DNA of 63,214 nt from Acidobacteriota bacterium (GTDB lineage: Bacteria > Acidobacteriota > Terriglobia > Terriglobales > Acidobacteriaceae). The notes beneath the pieces were generated by a model. That model did not search any database and was not told where the DNA came from. It saw nothing but the letters and a program-made list of their open reading frames with translations. Location of the stretch: the NCBI GenBank assembly GCA_013289685.1, contig JABCZL010000024.1, positions 1 through 63,214 on the forward strand. Reading direction: 5' to 3'. This document shows positions 49,135-57,326 of this stretch, piece after piece (positions within the stretch are counted from its first letter, which is position 1; each line of letters begins with the position of its first letter). The translations under genes and the position numbers were made by a program.

Positions 49135-50270
49135 TACCCTACTTTTCGTATGGCAGCCGGCTCTTCGTCCAGTCCCGCCGCCGTCTCCTCAATGATGTAA
49201 TCGACAACTTTTTTCAAGTCCCCGGTCTCTTCGAACACGCGCAGCTGCCGGTCGGCCCCGCTGCCTTTTTCCAGAATCCGGTGGATGTAATTCAATTCTT
49301 CGCGCGAGTCGAGTTCATCGACAACGTCGTCCACGAACTCCAGATACTCGTGAATCAAATCCCGCGCCGGCACTTCCGTCTGCTTGCCGAAATCGATCAT
49401 CTTGCCGTCGAGCCCGTAGCGCGCCGCCCGCCACTTGTTCTCCATGATCAGCGCGCGCCGGTAGAGCCGGAACCCCTGATTCGCCGTGTAGAGTTTGTAC
49501 AGCTTGGCCACGGTGGCCTGAATCAAGGCCGCCAGCGCGATCGTCTCATCGGCCCGCATCGGAATGTCGCACACCCGAAACTCGATCGTATTAAAGAATG
49601 GATGCGGCCGGATATCCCACCAGATCTTTTTCGCGTTGTCGATGCAGTTGGTCTTGATCAGCAACTTGATAAAATTCTCGTACTCGCCCCAGCTGGGAAA
49701 ATAATCCGGAATATTGGTTCGCGGAAATTTGTCGAAAACCTTTCCGCGATATGACTTCAACCCGGTATTCATGCCCAGCCAGAACGGCGAATTGGTCGAC
49801 AGCGCCAGAATGTGCGGCAGAAAATAGCGCGCATGATTCATCATGTGGATCGCCGTCTCGCGATCCTCAATCCCGATGTGCACGTGCAATCCAAAAATCA
49901 GATTGGCTCGCGCCACCAGCTGCAGGTCCTCAACAATATTTTTGTAGCGCTGGTCGGGATGAATCTCCTGTGTGCGCCAGTCAGAAAACGGATGCGTCGC
50001 CGCCGACGCCAGCCGCAGCCCATTCTCCTTGGCCAGTCGCACCATATTGCTGCGTAGCTTTTTGACCTCGGCCTTCGCGTCCTTGATGTTCTGGCACACC
50101 GACGTTCCCACCTCCACCACCGACTGGTGCATCTCGGCCTTCACCCGCTCCTGAAGAATCATTCGACCCTTCTCCAGGATTTCGGCCTGCACGTGCGACC
50201 GCAGATCCCGCGTCTCCGGGTCCACGGTCTGATACTCCTCTTCAATTCCGATGGTGAAAGTAGGCAGCAT
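49134..50270 (-). CDS. GCS2-family carboxylate-amine ligase (YbdK-like)
   Basis: The 378-residue protein opens FTIGIEEEYQTVDPETRDLRS, the GCS2 signature with metal Glu residues 9-11. It continues with EMHQSVVEVGTSVCQN, LASAATHPFSDW, FGLHVHIGIEDRETAIHMMNHARYFLPHILALSTNSPFW, NTIEFRVCDIPMRADE and ENKWRAARYGLDGKMIDF. YbdK-type enzymes have weak glutamate-cysteine ligase activity in vitro and form amide bonds between a carboxylate and an amine. It lies centrally among other ligases and peptidases on this strand. Its TAA shares one base with the next ATG. GAAGTTC-type sequence is not evident; AAGAGA lies upstream of the ATG. Confidence 0.92.
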   Translation of the reverse strand: MLPTFTIGIEEEYQTVDPETRDLRSHVQAEILEKGRMILQERVKAEMHQSVVEVGTSVCQNIKDAKAEVKKLRSNMVRLAKENGLRLASAATHPFSDWRTQEIHPDQRYKNIVEDLQLVARANLIFGLHVHIGIEDRETAIHMMNHARYFLPHILALSTNSPFWLGMNTGLKSYRGKVFDKFPRTNIPDYFPSWGEYENFIKLLIKTNCIDNAKKIWWDIRPHPFFNTIEFRVCDIPMRADETIALAALIQATVAKLYKLYTANQGFRLYRRALIMENKWRAARYGLDGKMIDFGKQTEVPARDLIHEYLEFVDDVVDELDSREELNYIHRILEKGSGADRQLRVFEETGDLKKVVDYIIEETAAGLDEEPAAIRKVG

Positions 50271-50412
50271 GTTTATCTCTTGCGATTCCCGCTAAACGTG
50301 TTGTCATTCCGAGCTTGTAAGCCGTGTCATTCCGAGCGCAGTCGAGGAACCTGCTGTTCGCCGACAGCACCACTGCGCCCCATTTATGCGGGACGAAGCT
50401 ATATCAGTATAA

Positions 50413-50778
50413 CTAATGAACCCCAATGTACCGGACATGACTTTCATACCACGCAGCCCACAGGAAAAGCCCGACCAGCACGAGCATCAGCGTACTCATT
50501 GCGATGGACAGAAGGGAAAAGATGGTACGCATCCAGCGCTGACTCGAGAATGTCCGCATCAGGAGGACGATTGCCAAGACTTGACCGATGAACATCGCGC
50601 CCACGCCCCAGATTACAAATATCTCAGCGAGACCGGCCGCCACGGCAGCAAGCCCTGTAGCCTTTGAATTCCCCACGCCCCGAAACGCATATCCGAGGCC
50701 GATCAACGTTGGAACCCAAGGACCCCAGGCGAGCGCCGTGCCCCATCGGAATCGCCTTCGGCCAATCTGATCTTCCAT
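50413..50778 (-). CDS. small hydrophobic membrane protein
   Basis: The 121-residue protein MEDQIGRRRFRWGTALAWGPWVPTLIGLG contains about four hydrophobic helices, including GLAAVAAGLAEIFVIWGVGAMFIGQVLAIVLLM and IFSLLSIAMSTLMLVLVGLFLWAAW. The ATG at 50778 has GAGGGG upstream and lies 12 nt after the DUF1801 stop, so the two are co-transcribed. Family not recognised. Confidence 0.68.
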   Translation of the reverse strand: MEDQIGRRRFRWGTALAWGPWVPTLIGLGYAFRGVGNSKATGLAAVAAGLAEIFVIWGVGAMFIGQVLAIVLLMRTFSSQRWMRTIFSLLSIAMSTLMLVLVGLFLWAAWYESHVRYIGVH

Positions 50779-50789
50779 CAACGCGCCCC

Positions 50790-51158
50790 TCAGTCCCACT
50801 CTCGATTCTCTTTAACCCGCGCTCTGACAATCTTCTTCACCAGCGCGTCGGCCAACGGCTTGTCCGAAGGGAACTGAATCGTCCCCTTGGAAGTACGGAA
50901 GCCCTTCAGTTCTTTCTCGAACTGGTCGAGCACTCTCGATCCCGTCGGAAACAAACTGCAATGGTTCTTGAACGCCGCATACCCCACGAGCATCCCGTTG
51001 AACTTGAACATCGGCATCCCGTAGCTGATCACCTCGGTCGTCCCTTTCGGCACAACGGACCGAATCACCGCACGAATGTGTTTCAACGTGCCGCGGGCGG
51101 GTTCGGGAATGCCCGCCAGATATTTGTCCACGCTCTTCGCAGTTTTTCCTTTTCGCAT
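50790..51158 (-). CDS. DUF1801 (YdhG-like) protein
   Basis: The 122-residue protein shows SVDKYLAGIPEPARGTLKHIRAVIRSVVPKGTTEVISYGMPMFKFNGMLVGYAAFKNHCSLFP, the typical DUF1801 pattern (ISYGMP, AAFKNHCSLFP), and GTIQFPSDKPLADALVKKIVRARV at the C-terminus. The family includes a proposed frataxin-like iron chaperone in Bacillus and proteins of unknown function. It sits within the ligase/peptidase run but may be incidental. Confidence 0.88.
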   Translation of the reverse strand: MRKGKTAKSVDKYLAGIPEPARGTLKHIRAVIRSVVPKGTTEVISYGMPMFKFNGMLVGYAAFKNHCSLFPTGSRVLDQFEKELKGFRTSKGTIQFPSDKPLADALVKKIVRARVKENREWD

Positions 51159-51166
51159 AAGTTTGT

Positions 51167-51283
51167 CATCCTGAGCGAAGCGAAGGACCTATGTAACTTG
51201 CCTGTACCGCACGAGCAGTCGACGCATTGCACAGATCCTTCGGCCCGCGAAAACCGCGGTCCTCAGGATGACAACCGGGTCCT
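51167..51283. repeat. imperfect palindrome, family G (GTCATCCTGAG type)
   Basis: GTCATCCTGAGCGAAGCGAAGGA and GATCCTTCGG...GGTCCTCAGGATGAC form the two ends of a roughly 115-nt palindrome between the DUF1801 and ATP-grasp genes. Relatives lie at 47905, 52365 and 58750-58795. Confidence 0.75.
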
Positions 51284-51340
51284 TCTGGCTAACTGCGCCA
51301 CCCGACAATCGCCGAAGCCCTTGTCCGCGTCGATTAGCTC

Positions 51341-52342
51341 TTACTTTTCGGGCTTCCTCTTGCGCGCCGCCACCCATTCCGGCTCGCCCTTCTTCTCCGG
51401 CTTCTGAGCCCCCGCCAAAAAACCCGCCCACCGCAACTCCTTCACCGGACTCTCGCCGCTCAGCGCCATCTTCACCGCCATCTCCGCCACCGCATTCACG
51501 ATCCAGTCAAAATTCTCCTGCCCCACGGAGGTAATCTCCGCGTCCGGCGCCGGATTCAGAAAGTCGATCGCATACGGCACTCCATCCTCCACCGCAAACT
51601 CCACCGTATTCAAGTCGTACCCCAGCGCGCGGCACAGCGACAACGCATCTTTTTCTATTCGAACCCTTAAAGCCTCGGTCGACGGCGGCGGATTCCCCTT
51701 CACATAGCGCTCATGATGCGGCGCCTTCGGATCGTACTTCATGATGTGCACTTTCTCCTGCCCCACCACGTAGCACCGGTAATACTCGTCAAACTCCACG
51801 CCATGCTGCAGCGTCATGCACAGCCGGCCCGTCTGGTTGTAATGCTGAAAGAATTCCTCGGGATTATGCACGTGATACACATGTTTCCACCCACCGCCGG
51901 AATAGGGCTTCAGAAAAGCAGGGAAGCCGACGTAATCAAACAACTCCTGCCAGTTGAGGGGGAAGATCAAATTCCGCATCGACTGGTCCGTCGTGCCCTC
52001 GGGATGCTTGTTGTGCGGCAGAATCACGGTCGGCGGAATCGCCACACCCATCTTGTGCGCCAGCGCGTAGTTGAAGAACTTGTCGTCCGCCGTCCACCAG
52101 AACGGATTGTTCACCACAATCGTTCCGTGCAAAGCCGCATTCTTCAAATAAGCCCGATAGAACTCGATGTCCTGCGAAATCCGGTCAATGATGACGGCAT
52201 ACTTCTTCGGCTCATCCATGCGGATTCCGCCAATCTTCACAAACTCCGCCTCGACGCCGTCGATGCCCAGCGAGTTAATCTTCTCGACCAAAGCCGGCGG
52301 AAACGTGTTCTCCATCCCAAACAAAATCCCAATCTTCTTCAC
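51341..52342 (-). CDS. ATP-grasp ligase
   Basis: The start is GTG at 52342 with AGGAGAG upstream. The 333-residue protein starts KKIGILFGMENTFPPALVEKIN. It has ATP-grasp elements in the usual order: FPAFLKPYSGGGWKHVYHV (lysine and glycine loop), LCMTLQHGVEFDEYYRCYVVG, LGYDLNTVEFAVEDGVPYAIDFLNPAPDAE (Asp and Asn metal ligands). This resembles the RimK/D-Ala-D-Ala ligase class, which joins a carboxylate to an amine. The tail is basic (ARKRKPEK). It lies 205 nt downstream of the esterase and is separated from it by repeats. Confidence 0.85.
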   Translation of the reverse strand: MKKIGILFGMENTFPPALVEKINSLGIDGVEAEFVKIGGIRMDEPKKYAVIIDRISQDIEFYRAYLKNAALHGTIVVNNPFWWTADDKFFNYALAHKMGVAIPPTVILPHNKHPEGTTDQSMRNLIFPLNWQELFDYVGFPAFLKPYSGGGWKHVYHVHNPEEFFQHYNQTGRLCMTLQHGVEFDEYYRCYVVGQEKVHIMKYDPKAPHHERYVKGNPPPSTEALRVRIEKDALSLCRALGYDLNTVEFAVEDGVPYAIDFLNPAPDAEITSVGQENFDWIVNAVAEMAVKMALSGESPVKELRWAGFLAGAQKPEKKGEPEWVAARKRKPEK

Positions 52343-52359
52343 GACACTCTCCTAAGTTT

Positions 52360-52545
52360 TGTGTCATCCTGAGCGAAGTAAGTGCGTCACGAAGTGAAGC
52401 ACTTACGCAGTCGAAGGACCCCTGCGCTCTTCACGTATGCTCGAATGCAGCCAGGCGTTCTCCCGATGCAGTTGTCCGCAGCGGCTAAAGCCTGGTTGAT
52501 AGAGGCCGCCTTTCGGCACGGCTGAAGCCGTGCCCTTCCACGAAG
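52360..52545. repeat. families G and A repeats between the esterase and ATP-grasp genes
   Basis: GTCATCCTGAGCGAAG flanks a nested palindrome AGTAAGTGCG...CGCACTTACGCAGT-like arms (AAGTGCGTCACGAAGTGAAGC), followed by GCGGCTAAAGCC and GGCACGGCTGAAGCCGTGCC with CTTCCACG. The whole gap is repeat. Confidence 0.65.
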
Positions 52546-52547
52546 CC

Positions 52548-53258
52548 CTAAAAATACTTCGCCGCCATCCTCTGCCATAGCGGCCAGTCATGCTTCGAGT
52601 TATCCCCCCACACGTCCAGCCAGTGCGGAATCGCCTTGCCGTTCAAAATCGCCGAGAGCTTCACGTTCTGATCCAGACACATATCCCAATCCGCCGAACC
52701 CAGAACAATCTTCATCTGCCGATAGCGGCTCAGAAACCAGTCATCCGTCATGTTCGGCAAAAAGTCCGGAGGATTATTGAAGTAGCAATCATTGTCGTAA
52801 TACCCATCCAGAAACTGGTGGATATCGAATGCCCCGCTCATGCTCACGCAATGCGTGACCACGTCCGGATGCTTCAAAGAAAAATTCACCGTCTGATACC
52901 CGCCAAAGCTGCACCCGGTGACCGCCAGCTGCCACGCTGGATTCTTCCACCGGATAAACGGCAAGAATTCATGCAGGATGTAGCGCTCGTACTGCAAATG
53001 CCGCAGCACCCGCACCCGCGGATGCACGCCCTTGTTGTACCAGCTCTCCGTATCCACACTGTCCGGGCAGAATACCTGCAGTTCGCCGCGCTCGATCTTC
53101 GGGGCCAGCACGCCAATCATCCCGCGGTCTTCATACTCGAAGAACTTCCCCATCGAGGTCGGGAAGACCAGCAGCGGCATTCCCGCATGCCCGTAAACCA
53201 GCGCCTCCATGTCCCGGTGCAGTTCCTGGCTGTAAGCCTTGTGAAATTCGCGATTCAT
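52548..53258 (-). CDS. alpha/beta-hydrolase-fold esterase
   Basis: The 236-residue protein starts MNREFHKAYSQELHRDMEALVYGHAGMPLLVFPTSMGKFFEYED. The nucleophile elbow is GCSFGGYQTVNFSLKHPD (Ser in GxSxGG) and the catalytic His is likely in NSKHDWPLW near the C-terminus. ERGELQVFCPDSVDTESWY holds a typical loop. The esterase-D/YbbA-like group cleaves thioesters or esters such as siderophore esters. It begins the minus-strand run of ligase genes and could release or hydrolyse their product. The start at 53258 is chosen because the upstream extension enters a repeat. Confidence 0.85.
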   Translation of the reverse strand: MNREFHKAYSQELHRDMEALVYGHAGMPLLVFPTSMGKFFEYEDRGMIGVLAPKIERGELQVFCPDSVDTESWYNKGVHPRVRVLRHLQYERYILHEFLPFIRWKNPAWQLAVTGCSFGGYQTVNFSLKHPDVVTHCVSMSGAFDIHQFLDGYYDNDCYFNNPPDFLPNMTDDWFLSRYRQMKIVLGSADWDMCLDQNVKLSAILNGKAIPHWLDVWGDNSKHDWPLWQRMAAKYF

Positions 53259-53265
53259 CGTGAAT

Positions 53266-53340
53266 GTGGAAGGGCACGGCTTCAGCAGTGCCGTTAAGAG
53301 CCCCCAACAAGTGGGGCTTAAGCCCCTGCTCGCAACGTCT
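53266..53340. repeat. family A-related double-hairpin repeat
   Basis: GTGGAAGGGCACGGCTTCAG, GTGCCG, then GTGGGGCTTAAGCCCCTG. It lies immediately upstream of the esterase start. The remaining gap to 53578 shows no supported gene. Confidence 0.6.
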
Positions 53341-53578
53341 TTTCGCAAGCCGGAGTATCTTACCCGATGAAACCCCGAATCCCCTAGAGTTGACGCAGAG
53401 GAGAGTGGAGGAGAGATCGTGCGCCTCAGTTCATGGTGTACGGATGCGAGTACAACAATGTGGGGAAGCGAGCGAAGCTCGACGGCAGGGGCAAATGAAA
53501 AGCTGTCGCGAAAAATCGCGTCCCTTGTTCGAGCGGGGAACCGCCTACGCTCCGTGGCCCATCACGGCTCGCGGTAAG

Positions 53579-53677
53579 CTATTTCGGCTTCATGTACCAG
53601 AAGATTGCCAGCGCCACGAGCGCGACCGTGATGATCCACAGAACGATGTCTTTGTTGCGGTTCTTTTCTTCTGCCAT
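53579..53677 (-). CDS. very small single-helix membrane protein
   Basis: The 32-residue frame MAEEKNRNKDIVLWIITVAL continues with VALAIFWYMKPK: a charged N-terminus, one hydrophobic helix and a basic end. It is a plausible microprotein, but no good ribosome-binding site is visible, so confidence is limited. Confidence 0.4.
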   Translation of the reverse strand: MAEEKNRNKDIVLWIITVALVALAIFWYMKPK

Positions 53678-53749
53678 GAAAAAGAGTACACCACAGGTTA
53701 AATTCCGGTTCAAGTGCCGCTTTGATTTCCCCGGCGAGCCCCCGTCGGG

Positions 53750-54571
53750 CTACGGTTTTGCCGCGGCGGCTGCCGCTCCCGCCCGTTTGTAGCCGGTGAG
53801 CTTTACGATCTCGCGCACGTGAACCGCCTGCACCTGGAAATGCAGCGTGTCGTCCACTTTGGCGTACGCCGGAAACCACATTCCGTCCACGAACTTCCGG
53901 TAGGCCACAAACATCGGCCGGATATCCATGGACTGGCCCTTCTTCTTTTGGATCACATCCGGCACGCTCTTGCCGCACAGCTTCACGATCTGGAAGTCAC
54001 GATTGTCGACCCACACCCGCCCCTGAAAATAGCGTTTGCCCTTCTCTTCTTTCTTCGCCTCGACGTGGAAAACGTAGGTGTCCAGGTCGTCCACGTGCTG
54101 TTGCCCCGCGTAGGTCAGTTTGTATTGCGCCACTTCTTCGGTAGTCAGCATCCACTGCATGAATACGTGAATGTCCTCCATATCTTGCTGGCTCAACGAT
54201 ATCCCGCGCAAAGTGGACTGCTCGGCAAAGGTCACGTTCTCGGCGCGCTTCCCCTTGCTGTCGTACGACACAGTGGCGATCTCGTGAAACTGCCCGTCGA
54301 CTCTCTGGCCGTCGAGCGTCTGCACCATCACGTCCTGGGTATAGGTGTAGTGGGTGCGCGCCTCTTTTACTTTGGTCTCTTCCGCCGCAAATTTCTGGAT
54401 GAGTTCCTCCGCTGTCATGTTCTTCGGCGGCGTCATGTCGAGGATTCCGTTGCCCTCGGCGCAGTCGGTCTGCGCCCGCGCGCCCGCCACCAGCACGCTC
54501 AGCACCACCAAAGCCGCTGCGAATCCAGCCCGTGCGCGCACCCTCTGCGCTTTTCGATCATGACTGCCCAT
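53750..54571 (-). CDS. secreted protein, outer-membrane lipoprotein-carrier-like
   Basis: The 273-residue protein MGSHDRKAQRVRARAGFAAALVVLSVLVAGARAQ has a signal peptide. The mature part begins MTAEELIQKFAAEETKVKEARTHYTYTQDVMVQTLDG and continues with EIATVSYDSKGKRAENV, YKLTYAGQQHVDDLDTYVFHVEAKKEEKGKRYFQGRVWVDNRDFQIVKLCGKSV. The alternating strands and VWVDNRDFQIVK resemble LolA/LppX-like folds. A role in lipoprotein or lipid handling is inferred only. GGAGAGGGAGC precedes the ATG at 54571; the extension to 54709 lacks support. Confidence 0.75.
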   Translation of the reverse strand: MGSHDRKAQRVRARAGFAAALVVLSVLVAGARAQTDCAEGNGILDMTPPKNMTAEELIQKFAAEETKVKEARTHYTYTQDVMVQTLDGQRVDGQFHEIATVSYDSKGKRAENVTFAEQSTLRGISLSQQDMEDIHVFMQWMLTTEEVAQYKLTYAGQQHVDDLDTYVFHVEAKKEEKGKRYFQGRVWVDNRDFQIVKLCGKSVPDVIQKKKGQSMDIRPMFVAYRKFVDGMWFPAYAKVDDTLHFQVQAVHVREIVKLTGYKRAGAAAAAAKP

Positions 54572-54868
54572 GCGCTTCGCTCCCTCTCCAGTCAGCCGAA
54601 ACATACACCGGCAAAAGCAGGCAGCGCAATGCCGGAATCTTCTTTGCGTTCCCGCTTGCGTTCCCGCCCCGAGGTCCGGAGTTCGTCCGGAGTTCGTCCG
54701 TCCGGCCACTTCCCGCGTCCGGCGCGGCTTTTGCCCCAGGAACCCGCTTCCCTAAATATGCAAAGTCTTGCGCGAGCCCCGCGTGACTCCCTGCAAGTAA
54801 AAGAATACTAAGCCTTTTAGGTTGGTATGGAGGTTGCACCCATCTTCGTAGTTGCGGACAAAATACTT

Positions 54869-55195
54869 ATGAAAATCACTCTTTTTGTGCTGTTCATTCT
54901 CTGCACCGCCGCCGCCTTCGGACAGACCGGAGTCGGTATTCTCTCCAACCAGCCGCAAGTTCTTCAGATAACCGGCCATCCGGAGCATGCCGATCACACC
55001 GCTATGGCAAGTGAGCATCCCCTCGTGGGTGGTGGGAACGAAACCTATACCTACGGTCACGGAGAGCGCCCGCTGTGGGAGTTCGGCTCTCCTTTGCCGG
55101 AGCCTGCGCCCCTGGGAGACGTTGCCCGCGCCTACCGCAAGGAAAAGCTGGCCACCAGGAAGGCCGAGATCGTGTTCGAAAAGCAAGGCTCATAA
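54869..55195 (+). CDS. small secreted protein
   Basis: The 108-residue protein has a signal peptide (MKITLFVLFILCTAAAFGQ). The mature part contains QVLQITGHPEHADHTAMASEHPLVGGGNETYTYGHGERPLWEF and a basic helical C-terminus (ARAYRKEKLATRKAEIVFEK). His residues are frequent, so metal binding is possible. Similar short proteins occur in Acidobacteriota without assigned function. The ATG at 54869 is chosen for the signal peptide. Confidence 0.68.
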   Translation: MKITLFVLFILCTAAAFGQTGVGILSNQPQVLQITGHPEHADHTAMASEHPLVGGGNETYTYGHGERPLWEFGSPLPEPAPLGDVARAYRKEKLATRKAEIVFEKQGS

Positions 55196-55444
55196 TTATC
55201 CGCAACTGCTGGGCCTGCGGCGCGGACGCTCCCGTCCGCGTTGCAGCGCCCGAAACTCACAGGCGATGCAAAATTTTCGCCGACTAATCCGCCTCTCGCA
55301 TTCCGCATCAGACAGTCTGCATCCGATAATCCGCATCTGAGCAAGCAGCACCAAATCGACCGCCAGACTCCGGGAATCCGTCCGCTCGCTGTCCCACGGG
55401 ATTCGCGGGAGTGTACACTGCCCACTGAGGGAGGAAACGTATTG

Positions 55445-56200
55445 ATGAAGCCCTGTAAGGCGGACCATGTCCGCAAAGACGTCCGCAAAGAAGTCCGCAT
55501 CGCAGTCCGCATCGGATTATTCCTGCTGTTTCTTTTGGCCACGGTCCCAGCCTACTGTCAACGAGGGACCCTCGACCTGAATGTCGGCCAAGTATCCGAC
55601 CAATTTGGCGCCTTGCCGTCCGTCACGGGCGCTGTGCTCGACATTAACGGCCAAGTGGCGATATTCAAGGCCAACGCCAAGACCGGACGTCCCGCCATCG
55701 TGGGGGGAGGCGAAGTGCGCGCTCCTTTCGATACCAACCAGCATGCGAAAGAACTCGCGGCGTTCGGTGGCGTGGTCTTCGGCGTCCATAATTTCTCCGT
55801 CGAAGTCGACGGCGAGGTTCGCAGGATTTATACGCCGCCAGCCAACGTGAGTGGCGAGATCTTTAATCGCAGCAGAATGCAATTGTTCGAGTTGCCCGTG
55901 ACCCTCAAATACAAATTCGGTCCCGGGAAGCGGGCTTTCATCTCGATCAAGGGCGAACCCGAATTCACTCCCCATTTCAAAGCGTCTTCGTTGGCCACGG
56001 TGGCATTGCCCAATCCCGGCTTCGATCATGGCTACATGCTGCGGGGAAGCGTGGGCTACGACTTTGGCAAGTGGTGGTATGTCAAGGGCACCTACGAAAC
56101 CCGCTACTTCAAGTTCAATCCCAACGACATCGGCAATCCCAACAACCTGTACAACTGGAAGAGCAACCTGATCACCGGAGGCGTCGGCGTGAGGTTCTGA
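55445..56200 (+). CDS. outer-membrane beta-barrel-like protein
   Basis: The 251-residue protein has a signal peptide (IGLFLLFLLATVPAYCQ) preceded by a repeated basic n-region [VRxx]4. The mature part alternates short strands (LDLNVGQVSDQFG, GQVAIFKANAKTG, GVHNFSVEVDGEVRRIY, LPVTLKYKFGPGKRAFISIKGEPEF, RGSVGYDFGKWWYVKGTYETRYF) and ends LITGGVGVRF with a terminal Phe, the BAM recognition feature. An eight-stranded OmpA/OmpW-like barrel fits its size. GGGAGG lies about 12 nt before the ATG. Confidence 0.78.
   Translation: MKPCKADHVRKDVRKEVRIAVRIGLFLLFLLATVPAYCQRGTLDLNVGQVSDQFGALPSVTGAVLDINGQVAIFKANAKTGRPAIVGGGEVRAPFDTNQHAKELAAFGGVVFGVHNFSVEVDGEVRRIYTPPANVSGEIFNRSRMQLFELPVTLKYKFGPGKRAFISIKGEPEFTPHFKASSLATVALPNPGFDHGYMLRGSVGYDFGKWWYVKGTYETRYFKFNPNDIGNPNNLYNWKSNLITGGVGVRF
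55469..55516 (+). repeat. 12-bp tandem repeat x4 encoding the signal-peptide n-region
   Basis: GTCCGCAAAGAC, GTCCGCAAAGAA, GTCCGCATCGCA, GTCCGCATCGGA are read in frame as VRKD VRKE VRIA VRIG. Similar TCCGCAT strings recur in the gap at 55284-55340. Confidence 0.85.
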
Positions 56201-56249
56201 GGGAAGCTGAAAAACTCTTCTTGCCGACCGCATGTAACCTCAGCGGCTA

Positions 56250-56480
56250 AAAAGTATGCTGAAAAACTCGGTCGGTGGAAAAAAACGACGACGGGGGCTG
56301 AAGCCCAGGTTAATTTTCAACGGCTTACGCGGCCCTAAAGGGCCGCTCTTCCACGGTGCCACCGACAAATCCGAGTTTTTCAGCAAACTGCAAAGCCGCG
56401 GTTGATTGCTGCGCTTAAGGCGCGGCTTAAAGCCGCGCCCTTTCAAAACCGGGTCGTGAATCGAGTTTTTCAGCGGCCTG
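56250..56480. repeat. inverted family A repeat with long flanking arms
   Basis: GCTGAAAAACTCGG...GTCGGTGG on the left and CCACCGACAAATCCGAGTTTTTCAGC on the right flank GGGGGCTGAAGCCC, an AT-rich spacer, GCGGCCCTAAAGGGCCGC and TCTTCCAC. The outer arms occur also near 28700 (GCTGAAAAACTCGGATTTGTCGG). A GGCGCGGCTTAAAGCCGCGCCC hairpin follows. The rest of the gap to 56570 holds CAGCTATCGGCTATCAGCT-type repeats. Confidence 0.75.
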
Positions 56481-56570
56481 CCAGGCAGGTGTCGGCTGTC
56501 AGTTCTCAGTTCTCAGCTATCGGCTATCAGCTCTCAGCTCAAACCGGGTCAGAGGTCATTTTCTTTTTCT

Positions 56571-57326
56571 CTAGCCGGTCGACTTTGAACCTCCGGGTGG
56601 CTTGTAGCCGGGCAGGAACTCCTTCCGGATCATGTCGCTGATTTCCTGGCGGACTTTTGCGGGATCGAGTCCGGCTGCGGGCTTCTTTGGGGGAATCGAG
56701 GAATTTTCCTCGGGAGTGACTTTGGGGTTGACTTCTTCCGTCACTCGGGCGCTTCCGGTGGCGGTGACTGCGGCGGAAGCGGTCGCCTTGCGAGGATCGG
56801 GATACTGCATTTCGGCCCAGCGCCTCCACTTTTCGTCCTCTGCTTTTTTCTTGCGCTCGGTCTCGAGGGCTGCGAGGGCGCGGTCGGCAGCGGTTTCGGG
56901 TTCGGGTTCGTTTTCCTCGTCTTCGAAGTCTTCGTCGTCCCACAGGTTGGAATCGAGCGGAGTGTCGCCGACGGAGCGGGGGTCGAGGACGACTTCGTGG
57001 CGCTGAGGTTCGAATCGGGTCATGCGCAGGTTGCTACTGGCGGTTTGGAGAGCGTAGAGCAGGAGGCTGGCGGTTTTGTGGTCGATTTGCTGGGCGACGA
57101 GCAAGCGAATGACCTGCATGAGGGCGATCTGAATGGAGTTGGCGTCTTCGAGGACGGGGAGTTCGAAGGTAGGAACGCCGCGGCGGGCGCGGTCGGTGCT
57201 GAGTTTGATGCGCTCGTCCTGAAAGCGTTTGTGGAAAAAACAGAAACGGTTGCGGCGCAGGGCGGGTGATCCGCACTGGGTGCCGTTGATTTTGAGATGC
57301 TGACAACGATTTGGATAATCCGGCAT
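56571..57326 (-). CDS. CQHL...C..H zinc-motif protein of unknown function
   Basis: The 251-residue protein has an N-terminal putative zinc site: C8, C18, C29 and H32 in CQHLKINGTQCGSPALR and FCFFHKRF. A helical region follows (IQIALMQVIRLLVAQQIDHKTASLLLYALQTASSNL), then a long acidic and low-complexity tail (DDEDFEDEENEPEPETAADRALAALETERKKKAEDEKW) rich in coiled-coil residues. I recall multicopy proteins with this N-terminus in Acidobacteriota; their role is unknown. Confidence 0.75.
   Translation of the reverse strand: MPDYPNRCQHLKINGTQCGSPALRRNRFCFFHKRFQDERIKLSTDRARRGVPTFELPVLEDANSIQIALMQVIRLLVAQQIDHKTASLLLYALQTASSNLRMTRFEPQRHEVVLDPRSVGDTPLDSNLWDDEDFEDEENEPEPETAADRALAALETERKKKAEDEKWRRWAEMQYPDPRKATASAAVTATGSARVTEEVNPKVTPEENSSIPPKKPAAGLDPAKVRQEISDMIRKEFLPGYKPPGGSKSTG

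Noticed and set aside
53264..53701. 145-codon plus-strand frame
   Set aside because: It begins inside a palindromic repeat and has no coding features or ribosome-binding site.
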